From contig NZ_JAKZFS010000001.1 of the NCBI RefSeq assembly GCF_022808915.1, forward strand, positions 1,256,644 to 1,320,643: 64,000 bases of DNA, written 5' to 3'. The notes beneath the pieces were generated by a model, which was not told the DNA's origin, made no database searches, and saw nothing but the letters and a program-made list of their open reading frames with translations. Of this stretch, positions 33,126 to 42,249 are shown one piece after another (the first letter of the stretch is position 1; the number at the start of each line of letters is the position of its first letter). A program made the position numbers and the translations under genes. Source of the DNA: Fundidesulfovibrio terrae (GTDB lineage: Bacteria; Desulfobacterota; Desulfovibrionia; Desulfovibrionales; Desulfovibrionaceae).

Positions 33126-35211
33126 GGCTCAGTCCTATTGTTGCGAGGGATTGCAGCCTGATCTCCGCCGGAATCTCCGCCTGGGAGATGACCGGCAACG
33201 TCGGGAGGAACCTATTCAAAAGCTGGGCCAAGTGGGGCCTGGTGACCGGCGAAACCAGCAACACCGGTTGGCCTTCGCTGACCACGGCCCGTTCCAGGTG
33301 CTGGTTGATGCTGGCGATCAGGTTCTGGGCCGAGCCCGGGTCCATGGCCAGGAAGGAGCCGTGGTCGGTGTGGCGTATGGATTCCTGCACCATGCCCTCC
33401 ACGGTGGGGGCCAGGGTGAAGATGGGCAGGGTGGCGTCGCCGGTGAGGAACGGCTTCACGATGGAGCGGCCCATGCGCGAGCGCACGTACTCGGTGAGCT
33501 GGTCCGGGTCCTTGGTTGAGATGCCGTAGTCCGCCAATGTTTCGACGATGGTCAGCATGTCGCGCGCGGACACGCCCTCGCGCACCAGGTTCTGCAGCAC
33601 CTTCTGCACCGCGCCCAGGCTCAGGATGCCGGGCACCAGCTCCTCCACGGCCTTGGGGGCGCGCTTGTGGAGGTTGTCCAGCAGGGCCTGCACTTCCTGG
33701 CGGCCCAGGAACTCATGGAGGTTGCGCTTGAAGACCTCGGTCAGGTGCGTGGAGATCACCGTGGCCGGGTCCACCACGGTGTAGCCCGCCAGCATGGCCT
33801 CTTCCTTGGAGACTTCGGGAATCCACAGCGCGGGCAGGTTGAAGGCCGGTTCGCGCGTTTCCACGCCCTGGATGCGGTGCTTGGCGTCGCCCGGGTCCAT
33901 GGCCAGGAAGTGGTCGATCAGAATTTCGGCCGAGGCCACCTCGTTGCCCTTGATGAGCACGGCGTACTGTCCGGGCTTGAGCTGCAGGTTGTCGCGCAGG
34001 TGCAGGGAGGGGATGATCACGCCCATGTCCAGGGCGAACTGGCGCCTGATGGAGCGGATGCGCGCCAGCAGGTTGCCGTTCTGGTCCTCGTCCACCAGGG
34101 GGATCAGGCCGTAGCCCACTTCCAGCTCCAGGGAGTCCAGCGGCAGCAGCTGCTGGACCTCCTCGGGGGTCTCCAGCTCCTGGGGCGCGGCCTTCTCGGC
34201 CTGCGAGCCCTCGGAGACGATGTCCTTCTGCTTCTGGGTCACGCGAGAGAGCACGAACATGAGCACCGAGAGGATGGTGAAGGGCACGAAGGGCATTCCC
34301 GGCACCAAGCCGAAGAGGAAGATGATGCCGCTGACCAGGGTGAGGGCCTTGGGGTGTCCGGTGAGCTGGGCGATGAACTCCTCGCCCATCTTGGCCTCGG
34401 CCGCGGCGCGCGACACGATGAGGCCCGCGGACACCGAGATGATGATGGAGGGGATGATGGACACCAGACCGTCGCCGATGGTCAGGATGGTGTAGGTGGC
34501 GGCCGCCTGCTTCCAGTCCATGCCCTTTTGCAGCACGCCCACCAGGAAGCCGCCCACGATGTTGATGGCGGAGATGAGAATGGTGGCCTGTACGTCACCG
34601 GAAACGAACTTGCTCGCGCCGTCCATGGCGCCGTAGAAGTCGGCTTCCTTGCGGATCAGCTCGCGGCGGCGGGTGGCCTCCTCCTCGGTGAGCAGCCCGG
34701 CGTTCAGGTCCGCCTCGATGGCCATCTGCTTGCCGGGCATGGCATCCAGGGTGAAGCGGGCTGCCACTTCCGCGATGCGCGTGGTGCCCGCCACGATGAC
34801 CGTCTTGTTGAGCGAGAAAAGGATCAGGAAGACCACGATGCCGATGACGTAGTTGCCGCCCACCACGAACTCGCCGAAGGCCTTGATGACCTGTCCGGCG
34901 GCTCCGGTGCCCTCGTCGCCGTGCAGGAGCACCAGGCGGGTGGAGGCCACGTTCAGGGCCAGGCGCATCATGGTGGTGACCAGCAGCAGCGAGGGGTAGA
35001 TGGAGAACTCCAGGGGGGAGCTCATGAACATGGAGGTCACCAGCACCACCATGCTCACCGAGATGGACAGGGTGAGCATGAGGTCGATGATGATGGTGGG
35101 CACGGGCACCAGCATGACGAACAGGATGAGCACCACGCCCCCCGCCAGCATGATGTCGCCCTGCTTGGAGAACTTGGCGTAGTCGAAATTCACCGCCAGC
35201 TGTTTAGCCAT
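33115..35211 (-). CDS. flhA: Flagellar type III export protein FlhA
   Basis: A 698-residue export-gate protein. About eight membrane helices occupy residues 20-310, including the FHIPEP-type conserved loop (FVKGDAMAGL-like region here NKFVSGDVQATILI) and the segment PGMPFVPF. Residues 340-698 form the cytoplasmic domain that receives chaperone-substrate complexes, ending in REVPVLS-like strand LVSPVTRPHLAQLL. It couples ion flow to export with FlhB. It is 22 bases after flhB, and flhF overlaps its end. Confidence 0.95.
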   Translation of the reverse strand: MAKQLAVNFDYAKFSKQGDIMLAGGVVLILFVMLVPVPTIIIDLMLTLSISVSMVVLVTSMFMSSPLEFSIYPSLLLVTTMMRLALNVASTRLVLLHGDEGTGAAGQVIKAFGEFVVGGNYVIGIVVFLILFSLNKTVIVAGTTRIAEVAARFTLDAMPGKQMAIEADLNAGLLTEEEATRRRELIRKEADFYGAMDGASKFVSGDVQATILISAINIVGGFLVGVLQKGMDWKQAAATYTILTIGDGLVSIIPSIIISVSAGLIVSRAAAEAKMGEEFIAQLTGHPKALTLVSGIIFLFGLVPGMPFVPFTILSVLMFVLSRVTQKQKDIVSEGSQAEKAAPQELETPEEVQQLLPLDSLELEVGYGLIPLVDEDQNGNLLARIRSIRRQFALDMGVIIPSLHLRDNLQLKPGQYAVLIKGNEVASAEILIDHFLAMDPGDAKHRIQGVETREPAFNLPALWIPEVSKEEAMLAGYTVVDPATVISTHLTEVFKRNLHEFLGRQEVQALLDNLHKRAPKAVEELVPGILSLGAVQKVLQNLVREGVSARDMLTIVETLADYGISTKDPDQLTEYVRSRMGRSIVKPFLTGDATLPIFTLAPTVEGMVQESIRHTDHGSFLAMDPGSAQNLIASINQHLERAVVSEGQPVLLVSPVTRPHLAQLLNRFLPTLPVISQAEIPAEIRLQSLATIGLSHAG

Positions 35212-35233
35212 ATCTTTGACACCTTTCCCGCTT

Positions 35234-36307
35234 CTAACGCGGCCCGCGGTTCTTGAACTTGTCCAGCTGCGCCAGCACCGTGGCCACCGCCTGGAACAGG
35301 GCTTCGGGGATCATCTCCCCCACGTCAGCATCCTTATACAATGCCCGTGCCAGGGGCTTGTTCTCCCGGATGGGGATGTTGTGCTCCCGGGCCACTTCCT
35401 TGATCTTCTGGGCCATGTTGTCCGCGCCCATGGCCAGCACGATGGGGGCCGGGGCCAGCAGGGGGTTGTACTGCAGGGCCACGGCGATGTGGGTGGGGTT
35501 GGTGATGACCACGTCTGCCTTGGGCACGTTTTTGAGCATGCGCTTGCCCATGACCGCGAACATCTTCTGCTTCTGCTTCTGCTTGATCTCCGGGTCGCCT
35601 TCGACGTTGCGCCGTTCGTCCTTGACCTCGTTCTTGGTCATCTTGAGGTTCTCTTCGTAGTCCCAGCGGGTGTACCAGAGGTCCGCGGCGGCGATGAGGA
35701 CCATGGGGACCATGGTGTACCAGAGCATGGTCATGCAGTTGGCGAGGATATACGAGGCCAGCCCCTGGGCGTTGGTATAGAAGAGGGGCATGAAGTTGCC
35801 GAACTCGTGCTTGAGCACCAGGTAGGGGGCCACGCCGATGGCGGCGGCCTGGGCTATCTGCTTGCCCAGGCGGACGAATGTCTTGGGGTCGATCAGGAGC
35901 TTCTTGATGCCCCCCATGATGTTGAACATCCTGCCCCAGCTGAAGTTGTGCCAGGGCAGCACCCAGAGCTTGCCCACCTGCAGGCGCAGCACCAGCCAGG
36001 ACGTCCCCGCCAGGATGACCAGCGTTGGCAGGAGCATCTTGGCCATGCGCCAGGTTATGTCCGTGAGCAGATTGTTGACGGTGGTGGTGGTGATGCTGAC
36101 GGTCATCCCGGAGCTTAAGAACCAGCGGAAGATTTCGCGCAGCTCCCGGTCGTAGGTGTCGATGGAGTAGCGCACGGCCAGCATGCCCGCCAGCAGGACC
36201 GCCAGCTTGGTCAGTTCACCGCTCTTGGGGACCGACCCCTTCTTGCGCGCGTCGCTGCGCCGTTTGCCGGTGGCTTTTTCTGTTCTTCCCGGTTCCCTCT
36301 CGGCCAT
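35234..36307 (-). CDS. flhB: Flagellar type III export switch protein FlhB
   Basis: A 357-residue protein. Four membrane helices lie near residues 33-52, 90-115, 145-168 and 185-210. The cytoplasmic C-terminal domain has the autocleavage motif NPTH (VVITNPTHIAVAL), which controls the change from rod/hook to filament export. The first 25 residues are basic (KATGKRRSDARKKGSVPKS), typical of the family. It follows fliR by 10 bases. Confidence 0.95.
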   Translation of the reverse strand: MAEREPGRTEKATGKRRSDARKKGSVPKSGELTKLAVLLAGMLAVRYSIDTYDRELREIFRWFLSSGMTVSITTTTVNNLLTDITWRMAKMLLPTLVILAGTSWLVLRLQVGKLWVLPWHNFSWGRMFNIMGGIKKLLIDPKTFVRLGKQIAQAAAIGVAPYLVLKHEFGNFMPLFYTNAQGLASYILANCMTMLWYTMVPMVLIAAADLWYTRWDYEENLKMTKNEVKDERRNVEGDPEIKQKQKQKMFAVMGKRMLKNVPKADVVITNPTHIAVALQYNPLLAPAPIVLAMGADNMAQKIKEVAREHNIPIRENKPLARALYKDADVGEMIPEALFQAVATVLAQLDKFKNRGPR

Positions 36308-36317
36308 GTCCGTCTCC

Positions 36318-37097
36318 TCAGTGGGGCCTGTTCATCACCGCGGTGAACATGGGGCCAAGGTCCGTGATGTAGTCGCCCACGAAGTGGGACAGGGCGGTGA
36401 GGGTGAGGGTCATGAACAGGAACCCGACGCCGACCTTGAAGGGGAAGCCGATCTGGATGACGTTCATCTGCGGGGCCGCGCGGGAGACCAGGGCCAGGGC
36501 CAGGTCCACCATGAAGAGCGAGGCCACCACGGGGGCGCTGATCTTAAGCGCCAGGATGAACATCTCCCCCGAGAACTTGAGCACCGAATCGGCCAGGGCC
36601 GGAGTGATGAAGAGCCCGCCCGGGGGCACCAGCCGGAAGCTCTCGGCCAGTCCCGAGAGCAGGAACAGGTGGCCGTTCATGGAGAGGAACATCAGGATGG
36701 TGCACTGGTACATGAGCTGGGCGGTGACGGATTCGGACGTGCCGGTCATGGGGTCCAGGACGTTCATCATGGCGAACCCCATGGAGAATCCCACCATGTG
36801 CCCGCCGAACATGACCGCCGAGAAGAGGAAGCGGATGATGATGTCCAGCACCAGTCCCAGCACCATCTCCCCGAGAAACATCACGATGAGGCCCAAGACG
36901 TTCATGGGCAGCATGTCCCCGGGGAAGGAGAGCTTGGGCCAGATGGCCAGGGAGAGCACCAGGCAGAACGCGCCCTTGACCGGGTTGGGGATGTTGCCCG
37001 CCCCGAAGAAGGGCAGCAGAAACACCACGATGCTCACCCGCATGAAGGTCAGGAAGAAGCTGAAGAAGTGCGAGGCCTGGATGTTGAAGAGCTCCAT
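36318..37097 (-). CDS. fliR: Flagellar export-gate protein FliR
   Basis: A 259-residue membrane protein with about six helices, one of the helical export-gate subunits with FliP and FliQ (not in this window). The start MELFNIQASHFFSFFLTFMR and the region VKGAFCLVLSLAIWP followed by GEMVLGLVLDII match the family. The ATG at 37097 has no ribosome site but a sigma-54-like sequence lies only 13 bases upstream, so it may be the first gene of a sub-operon with a very short leader. Confidence 0.93.
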   Translation of the reverse strand: MELFNIQASHFFSFFLTFMRVSIVVFLLPFFGAGNIPNPVKGAFCLVLSLAIWPKLSFPGDMLPMNVLGLIVMFLGEMVLGLVLDIIIRFLFSAVMFGGHMVGFSMGFAMMNVLDPMTGTSESVTAQLMYQCTILMFLSMNGHLFLLSGLAESFRLVPPGGLFITPALADSVLKFSGEMFILALKISAPVVASLFMVDLALALVSRAAPQMNVIQIGFPFKVGVGFLFMTLTLTALSHFVGDYITDLGPMFTAVMNRPH

Positions 37098-37109
37098 GCC
37101 GGGCGTGTT

Positions 37110-37125
37110 AGCAAATCCCGGGCCA
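37110..37125 (-). promoter_or_regulatory. Candidate sigma-54 promoter before fliR
   Basis: On the minus strand TGGCCCGGGATTTGCT matches TGGCACG-N4-TTGCW with one mismatch and correct ten-base GG-GC spacing. The predicted start would lie two bases before the fliR ATG, which is unusually short, so chance is possible. Confidence 0.4.
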
Positions 37126-37169
37126 GGCGAGGCGGAGCGCGAACGGAGTCGAATGGCGGAGACAGCCGC

Positions 37170-38054
37170 TTAGGGCAGGTACTTGCGGGGATCGACGGGC
37201 ACGCCGTGCAGGCGCACTTCATAGTGCAGGTGCGGCCCGGTGGAGCGCCCCTCCTGGCCCACCGCGCCGATGGGGTCCCCCCGGTCCAGCCTGTCGCCGG
37301 TCTTGGCGTCCAGGCGCTGCATGTGGGAGAACGTGGTCACGTAGCCGCCGCCGTGGTCCAGCATGGCGGCCTGGCTGCCCTCGGCGTCCACCCCGGCGAA
37401 GAGGATCACCCCGGGGGCGGGGGCGCGCACCGGAGACCCGGCCGGAGCCATGATGTCCACGCCTTTGTGGAATTCCTCCTGGCCCGCGAACGGCGAGAGG
37501 CGCACGCCGAACTCCGACGAGACAACGCCCCGCACCGGCCAGGCGTCCGGAGCCGCCCCCATGGGCGACGGGCCCTGGGCCAGCATGTTCGTCAGCGACT
37601 GCGCATCGGCCATGACCATGCGCACCGGCCGATTCAGCGCCCGGACGTAGGCCGCCCGGATCTCCATCCGCGTGAGCAGGGCCTGCTGGGCGGGCTTCTG
37701 GTCCGCTCCGTCGCCCACGCCCTGGGCCGCGTTCCTGGCTTCCTTGTCCAGGCGGATCATCTCCCTGAGCTGTGCGTCCCCTTGGCGCAGGCGGTCCACG
37801 CCCTCCTCGGCCTCGTGGGTCTTGGCGGCTATGCGCTCCAGGGCCTGGGTGCGCATGGAGGCCGACTTGAGGCTGTCCTCGAGTTCCTCCTCGAGACTTG
37901 GGCGCGCCAGGGTGGCCATGAGCCACCAGACGTTGCCGGCCAGCACCAGGCACATGAGGACCAGCACGGCCCGGACGAGCCGCATCTTGGGACGCACGGG
38001 CTTGTAGATGTTGCCCAGGTCCTTGAAGATTTCGAATCTGGATGAGTCTGGCAT
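37170..38054 (-). CDS. M23-family peptidoglycan endopeptidase, membrane-anchored
   Basis: A 294-residue protein. A membrane helix near residues 24-48 is followed by a coiled-coil stretch (about 52-130) and an M23 LytM domain (about 180-294). Zinc ligands are complete: HKGVD (H-x3-D) and HLHYEV, with the upstream His in TTFSHM. It should cut peptidoglycan cross-bridges from the periplasmic side. Its place just before fliR suggests a role in letting the flagellum or export gate through the wall, but it could act in general cell-wall growth. Confidence 0.88.
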   Translation of the reverse strand: MPDSSRFEIFKDLGNIYKPVRPKMRLVRAVLVLMCLVLAGNVWWLMATLARPSLEEELEDSLKSASMRTQALERIAAKTHEAEEGVDRLRQGDAQLREMIRLDKEARNAAQGVGDGADQKPAQQALLTRMEIRAAYVRALNRPVRMVMADAQSLTNMLAQGPSPMGAAPDAWPVRGVVSSEFGVRLSPFAGQEEFHKGVDIMAPAGSPVRAPAPGVILFAGVDAEGSQAAMLDHGGGYVTTFSHMQRLDAKTGDRLDRGDPIGAVGQEGRSTGPHLHYEVRLHGVPVDPRKYLP

Positions 38055-38099
38055 GGGTTATCCGCCCGGAGCGTCCGCAGGACCAGGGGCGGCGCGAGG

Positions 38100-38861
38100 C
38101 TAGGGCCGGGCCAGCCCGGTGTCAAGCTGCCAGCGGGTGAGCGCCCCGAAGGCGTTGGCCTTGAAGCGCCTGTCCTTGGCGAACATCTCCTTGAGCCAGC
38201 CCTCGAAGTCCGAGCGGCGGGTATTGCCGGCCGACGGACAGGGGTTGGACCAGATGGGCAGCCCCCACTGCCGGGCCGCGCGCTTGATGTGGTCCTTCTC
38301 CACCGTGATGAGCGGGCGGATCATCCGGAGCTTGCCCCCGAAGAAGGGCTCCGAGGCCGAGAGCCCCTGCACCCTGCCCGTCTGGAAGAGGTTCATGAAG
38401 AAGGTGGTCACCAGGTCGTCGGCGTTGTGGCCGATGGCCAGGTGGGTCAGCCCGTACTGTTCGCACAGCTGGAAGAGGCGCGTGCGCCGGAGCATGGCGC
38501 AGTAGAAGCAGGCCGACGCCTTGCGGTTCTCGGGGGAGTGGGCTTTGGGTCCATGGTCCGTCACCTCGGAGTGCAGGGCCACGCCCTTCTCGGCGCACCA
38601 CTCCACCAGCGGGGCGTGGGAGGCGGGATCGAAGCCCGGATTGACGTGCAGGGCCAGCACGTCGAACTTGAAGGGCACGATGCGTTGCCGCAGGCGCAGG
38701 ACGTTCAGCATCACGAAGCTGTCCACTCCGCCGGAAACGGCCACGCCCACCTTGGCCCCGGGAGAGAGCATCTCCAGCTGGCGCATGATCTTGCCTGCCT
38801 GGCCCACGCAGAATTTCTGGGCGTAGCTGGATTTTTCTTCACGGACGCGTTTGAAGGACAT
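38100..38861 (-). CDS. TtcA-like PP-loop tRNA thiolation protein
   Basis: A 253-residue N-type ATP pyrophosphatase. The PP-loop SGGVDS (near residues 43-48) activates a tRNA base; two cysteines in ACFYCAML and a third in NPCPS match the iron-sulfur ligands of TtcA, which makes 2-thiocytidine at tRNA position 32. The motif AIGHNADD is also present. It is shorter than E. coli TtcA (about 310 residues), lacking part of the ends. It lies upstream of the M23 gene on the same strand with a 45-base gap. Confidence 0.85.
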   Translation of the reverse strand: MSFKRVREEKSSYAQKFCVGQAGKIMRQLEMLSPGAKVGVAVSGGVDSFVMLNVLRLRQRIVPFKFDVLALHVNPGFDPASHAPLVEWCAEKGVALHSEVTDHGPKAHSPENRKASACFYCAMLRRTRLFQLCEQYGLTHLAIGHNADDLVTTFFMNLFQTGRVQGLSASEPFFGGKLRMIRPLITVEKDHIKRAARQWGLPIWSNPCPSAGNTRRSDFEGWLKEMFAKDRRFKANAFGALTRWQLDTGLARP

Positions 38862-38930
38862 GGGGGAACCTCGGAGGACGGATATGGCGGGCAGCGCCGT
38901 GTACCCGGCCGGGGGCGCGATGGCAAGCGC

Positions 38931-39410
38931 CTACGAACAGGCCCCGGCCCGCAGCTTGCGCCGGGTGACGGCCTCGGCGTGGCGGCGGTAGTCGTCCTCG
39001 GTCTCCAGCAGCAGCGGCGGGGCGGGGGTGGGGCTGCCGCTGGTGTCCAGGGCCACGAAGGTGAGGTAGGCCGAGGCCGTGTGGCGCACTTGGCCGGAGA
39101 ACAGGTTCTCCGACTCCACCCGCACCCCGATCTCCATGGAGGTTCGCCCGACGAAGTTCACCTGGGCCCTGAACGTCACCAGCTCCCCCACGCGCGAGGG
39201 GGCCAGGAAGCTCACCTGGTCGATGGCCACGGTGACGGCGTTGCAGCGGCAATGGCGCATGGCGGCCATGGCCGCCGCCGCGTCGATGTGCTTGAGGATC
39301 ACCCCGCCGTGGATGGACCCGTAGGGGTTGGCGTCCTGGGGCAGCATGGCCATGGAGAGTTCGGTGCGGCTTGCGGAAGCGCCCTTGCCAAGTCTGATCG
39401 GCTCGTCCAT
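38931..39410 (-). CDS. Acyl-CoA thioesterase (hotdog fold)
   Basis: A 159-residue hotdog-fold protein: TELSMAMLPQDANPYGSIHGGVILKHID (central helix) and strands VTVAIDQVSFLAPSRVGELV with the pattern FVGRTSMEIGV. This is the BACH/YciA type that hydrolyses acyl-CoAs. The catalytic Asn/Asp of the YciA type (DANPYG) is present. The ATG at 39410 has no good ribosome site. It is divergent from the ACT-metallo-beta-lactamase gene and 69 bases upstream of the TtcA-like gene. Confidence 0.82.
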   Translation of the reverse strand: MDEPIRLGKGASASRTELSMAMLPQDANPYGSIHGGVILKHIDAAAAMAAMRHCRCNAVTVAIDQVSFLAPSRVGELVTFRAQVNFVGRTSMEIGVRVESENLFSGQVRHTASAYLTFVALDTSGSPTPAPPLLLETEDDYRRHAEAVTRRKLRAGACS

Positions 39411-39570
39411 ACGGAGGGCTCCGGACGCGTCGCCGGATTTCCGGCAGACGCGCGGTTTGCCGCCGGGCGCTCTCCCACGTCGGGAGCCTCGGCGGAATAT
39501 CGACCCTAATCCAGGCCCGGGGGCGCATGCAATCCCGGCCGGCATCAAATCTTTCGAGGAGGAATGGAGG

Positions 39571-41166
39571 ATGGACCAGGCCGAGAGCTGTCCCGAGTGC
39601 GTCCTTTTCCGCGAGGACGGAGCATGGCGGGCGTCGCTTGCCGTGGACCTGCCCGACCGGCCCGGAACCCTGGCCGACATGGCCGAGCTCACGGCCGAGA
39701 GCGGGGGCAACATCGAGCGCCTGCTCTACGACCGGGGCCGCCATCCCAACCGGGTGGAAGTGTCCTTCACCTGCCTGAGCGCCGCCCGTGCGGGCACGGT
39801 GCTCGACGCCATGGACGCCCGCGGGCTTCTGGCCCCCCCGCCGCAGCAGGGGGCGGAGCCGCAGATCATAACCGACGTGGCCGGGGTCCTGAGCTTCAAG
39901 GTGGCCCTGGAGAACCGCCCTGGGGCGCTGGCCACCCTGGCGGGGCGCTTCAAGGCGTTCGGGGCCAACGTCATCCACATGCGCTACGACATCGCCTCCG
40001 ATCCGGAGATGGCCGAAGTGTCGGTGTCCACCAGCGGGGCGCGCCAGGTATCGGACCTCCTTGGCGACCTCACCCGGGCGGGCTACCACTACCACGTGCT
40101 CTGGCGCGGCGGGGAGGACGCCGACGTGGACGAGGCCCTGGGCCTCTCCGGCGTGGAGGCGTTCCTGTTCAAGCTCAGGCACGTGCTGCCGCCCGAGCGC
40201 ATGAACACCCTGGAGGAACTCTTCAGCACCTCCCAGGCCGTGCGCCAGGCCCTGGACGAGTTCCGCCACGCCTCGGGGGCCACGGGCGAAACTCTGGCCG
40301 CCTCCGAGGTATTCACCAACATCCTGCGGCTGGCGGCCATGGCCGTGGGCACCACGGGCGAGCGCTTCACCTTGCGCCTGACCGGCCCGGTGCGCCTGAC
40401 CCCGGGCGTGGTCATGTACATGCTGGCCTGCCCCGAGGGGGCCAACAGCTACCTCCTCTGCCACGACGACCGGTTCAGCATGCTGGACACCAACTTCGGG
40501 GTCTACTTCGACGACGTGGCCGCCTGGCTGGGAGCGCACGGGTTCGACCCCTCGCGCATCCGCACGGTGCTGGCCACCCATCCTGACGCGGACCACGCGG
40601 GCTGGGCCGGACGCCTGCAGGCCCTGTACGGGGCCAGGGTGCTCATGCACCCGGACGGAGCGCGGGTCTTCGCCGAGGAGGACCGCACCCTGGGCCGGGG
40701 GCCGCTGGCGGGCATCAACCGGCCCTTCACCCGGCTCGTGGGCAGGCTTTCGGGGCTGACCGCGCCGGATCATATCGACGCCTTCGAGCCCGCCACGGGC
40801 GAGTTCGGCGGATTCCCCGTGATCGGCAAGACGGCGGTAGGCGACCTGGAGCTTCTGGCCCTGGAGAGCCTGGGCGGCCACGCCGCCGGGCAGGTGTTCT
40901 ACTTCAACCCCGGGCTCGGGATTCTCTTCTCGGGCGACTACCTGCTGGACGCGGCCAGCCTGTCGCCCCGCGAGCGCGAGGCCCTGTCCGTGCACAAGTC
41001 GCTGCTCACCAGCACCAACGCCGATTCGGCGCTTTTCAGCCAGGAAATGGGCATGCTGCGCGAGCTCATGCTGCACACCGAGGCCGGGATGAAGAAAAAA
41101 GGCGGCCGCGCCAGGGTGTTCCCCGGCCACGGCGACTTCTACGCGGTGGATCAGGCCGGGTGGTGA
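39571..41166 (+). CDS. ACT-domain plus metallo-beta-lactamase-fold fusion protein
   Basis: A 531-residue protein. The ATG at 39571 has GAGGAGG eight bases upstream. Residues 15-90 and about 105-180 are two ACT domains (LPDRPGTLADMAELTAESGGNI; LENRPGALATLAGRFKAFGANV), which normally bind amino acids. Residues about 285-525 fit the metallo-beta-lactamase fold: THPDADHAGW, GGHAAGQVFYF, FSGDYLLD and FPGHGDF. The first motif is HPDADH rather than HxHxDH, so the second metal ligand is Asp. The combination suggests an amino-acid-regulated hydrolase or oxidoreductase of unknown substrate. Confidence 0.82.
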   Translation: MDQAESCPECVLFREDGAWRASLAVDLPDRPGTLADMAELTAESGGNIERLLYDRGRHPNRVEVSFTCLSAARAGTVLDAMDARGLLAPPPQQGAEPQIITDVAGVLSFKVALENRPGALATLAGRFKAFGANVIHMRYDIASDPEMAEVSVSTSGARQVSDLLGDLTRAGYHYHVLWRGGEDADVDEALGLSGVEAFLFKLRHVLPPERMNTLEELFSTSQAVRQALDEFRHASGATGETLAASEVFTNILRLAAMAVGTTGERFTLRLTGPVRLTPGVVMYMLACPEGANSYLLCHDDRFSMLDTNFGVYFDDVAAWLGAHGFDPSRIRTVLATHPDADHAGWAGRLQALYGARVLMHPDGARVFAEEDRTLGRGPLAGINRPFTRLVGRLSGLTAPDHIDAFEPATGEFGGFPVIGKTAVGDLELLALESLGGHAAGQVFYFNPGLGILFSGDYLLDAASLSPREREALSVHKSLLTSTNADSALFSQEMGMLRELMLHTEAGMKKKGGRARVFPGHGDFYAVDQAGW

Positions 41167-41225
41167 CGCCCGATACGAGGGGTGGAATATATGGTGGTAA
41201 GAGTTCCGTGGTGTCGATTTTTCAT

Positions 41226-41254
41226 TTGTTATTTCGTTTTAATTTTGCAATAAT
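41226..41254 (+). promoter_or_regulatory. Sigma-70-like promoter of the AT-rich module
   Basis: TTGTTA (41226-41231) and AATAAT (41249-41254) are separated by 17 bases, giving four and five of six matches to the consensus. It precedes the ribosome site and ATG of the broken first gene by about 40 bases. Confidence 0.5.
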
Positions 41255-41295
41255 CGGTGCATCACTCGAATATTTTGAGAGGTGGAGGGATAGTA

Positions 41296-42249
41296 ATGCT
41301 GGATCAAAAGACAAGGAAGTTATTGTATTTTGATATGACGATCACGTCGTTACCTGAAGATGGAGATTTTGATGCTTTTACCTTTTCCGAGACGCTTGAG
41401 GTTTTATTGAAGTAATTTAAGGATGGTGAAACGTTTAAGTATCTTAAAAAGCGGACTGCAGCTATGCGCATTAGGGATTTTATTGTTGATGAAGATGGTG
41501 GTGCAGTAACGCTCCTAATAAATTATTCTGATAAAAATGTTAGCAATCCTGTCTTTGAAAATCTGGAGACAGGCGACTTGAGAGAAGAGCCTAAGCTTGC
41601 TGGTGAGGGTGTAGCTGTTTCTGTGCACTTGGTCATCTCGATGAGTGATAGTAAGTCTGGAGGGAATCTCGCAGTTTTAGAGTGTATTCCTGGTGTTGGT
41701 CGAGGGTTAATTGGGCCGTTCATTAATTATTTGCTTCGGAAAGGAAGCAATTATACTTTTAAGAATGAAAATGGTGTAGATCAAAAATGCAGGCCGAAAG
41801 TTTATTTTGAAGCTCTTGCGTCACAAGAATTAAAAGACGATTTAGACAACGGTGCTTTAAAGGAATTTCAACTGGTAAAATATAAGAAAGCGATCAAAGA
41901 CTTTGATCAAGATGATGAAATTGAACCTCTGTCCTCGACCGTGGCTTTGTCGGTTAAGAAGGCATTTAAAAGTGATGCAGCGTTTTCATTGATGGATAGA
42001 ATTAGGAAAAAAGGGAAGAAGGAAGGGTATTCAGAGATTCGTGTACGTCTTAAAAATAAGTGGGGGAAAGAGAGGACCATTAGTTTTGGTGTGAGTAAAA
42101 ATGATGCACAAAGCATTGCTTACGGAAAATATGATTTTGTTTCAACAGCTGAGGTGATTAAGCAGTGTACGCATGAAATTCATGGTGAATTGAATAAAAA
42201 GATGAAAAAAATGTTGATGAAGGAAGTTAGTAGGGAAGGTGAGTCATGA
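41296..42249 (+). pseudogene. RexA-like soluble protein gene, interrupted by an in-frame TAA
   Basis: The ATG at 41296 has a strong GGAGG (41284-41288) seven bases upstream. The frame runs 39 codons, meets TAA at 41413-41415, then continues open in the same frame to 42249. Without the stop the product would be 317 residues; from the next ATG (41464, no ribosome site) it is 261. It is a soluble alpha/beta protein with many Lys residues; segments near LAVLECIPGVGRGLIGPFINYLL and the charged C-terminal helices resemble in layout the 279-residue lambda RexA. The stop is either a real inactivating mutation or a sequencing error; a single change such as CAA to TAA would explain it. The homology is a layout-level inference only. 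Confidence 0.6.

Noticed and set aside
37136-37160. tRNA T-arm-like sequence (GGAGTCGAATGG)
   Set aside because: No acceptor stem or anticodon arm can be drawn around it.
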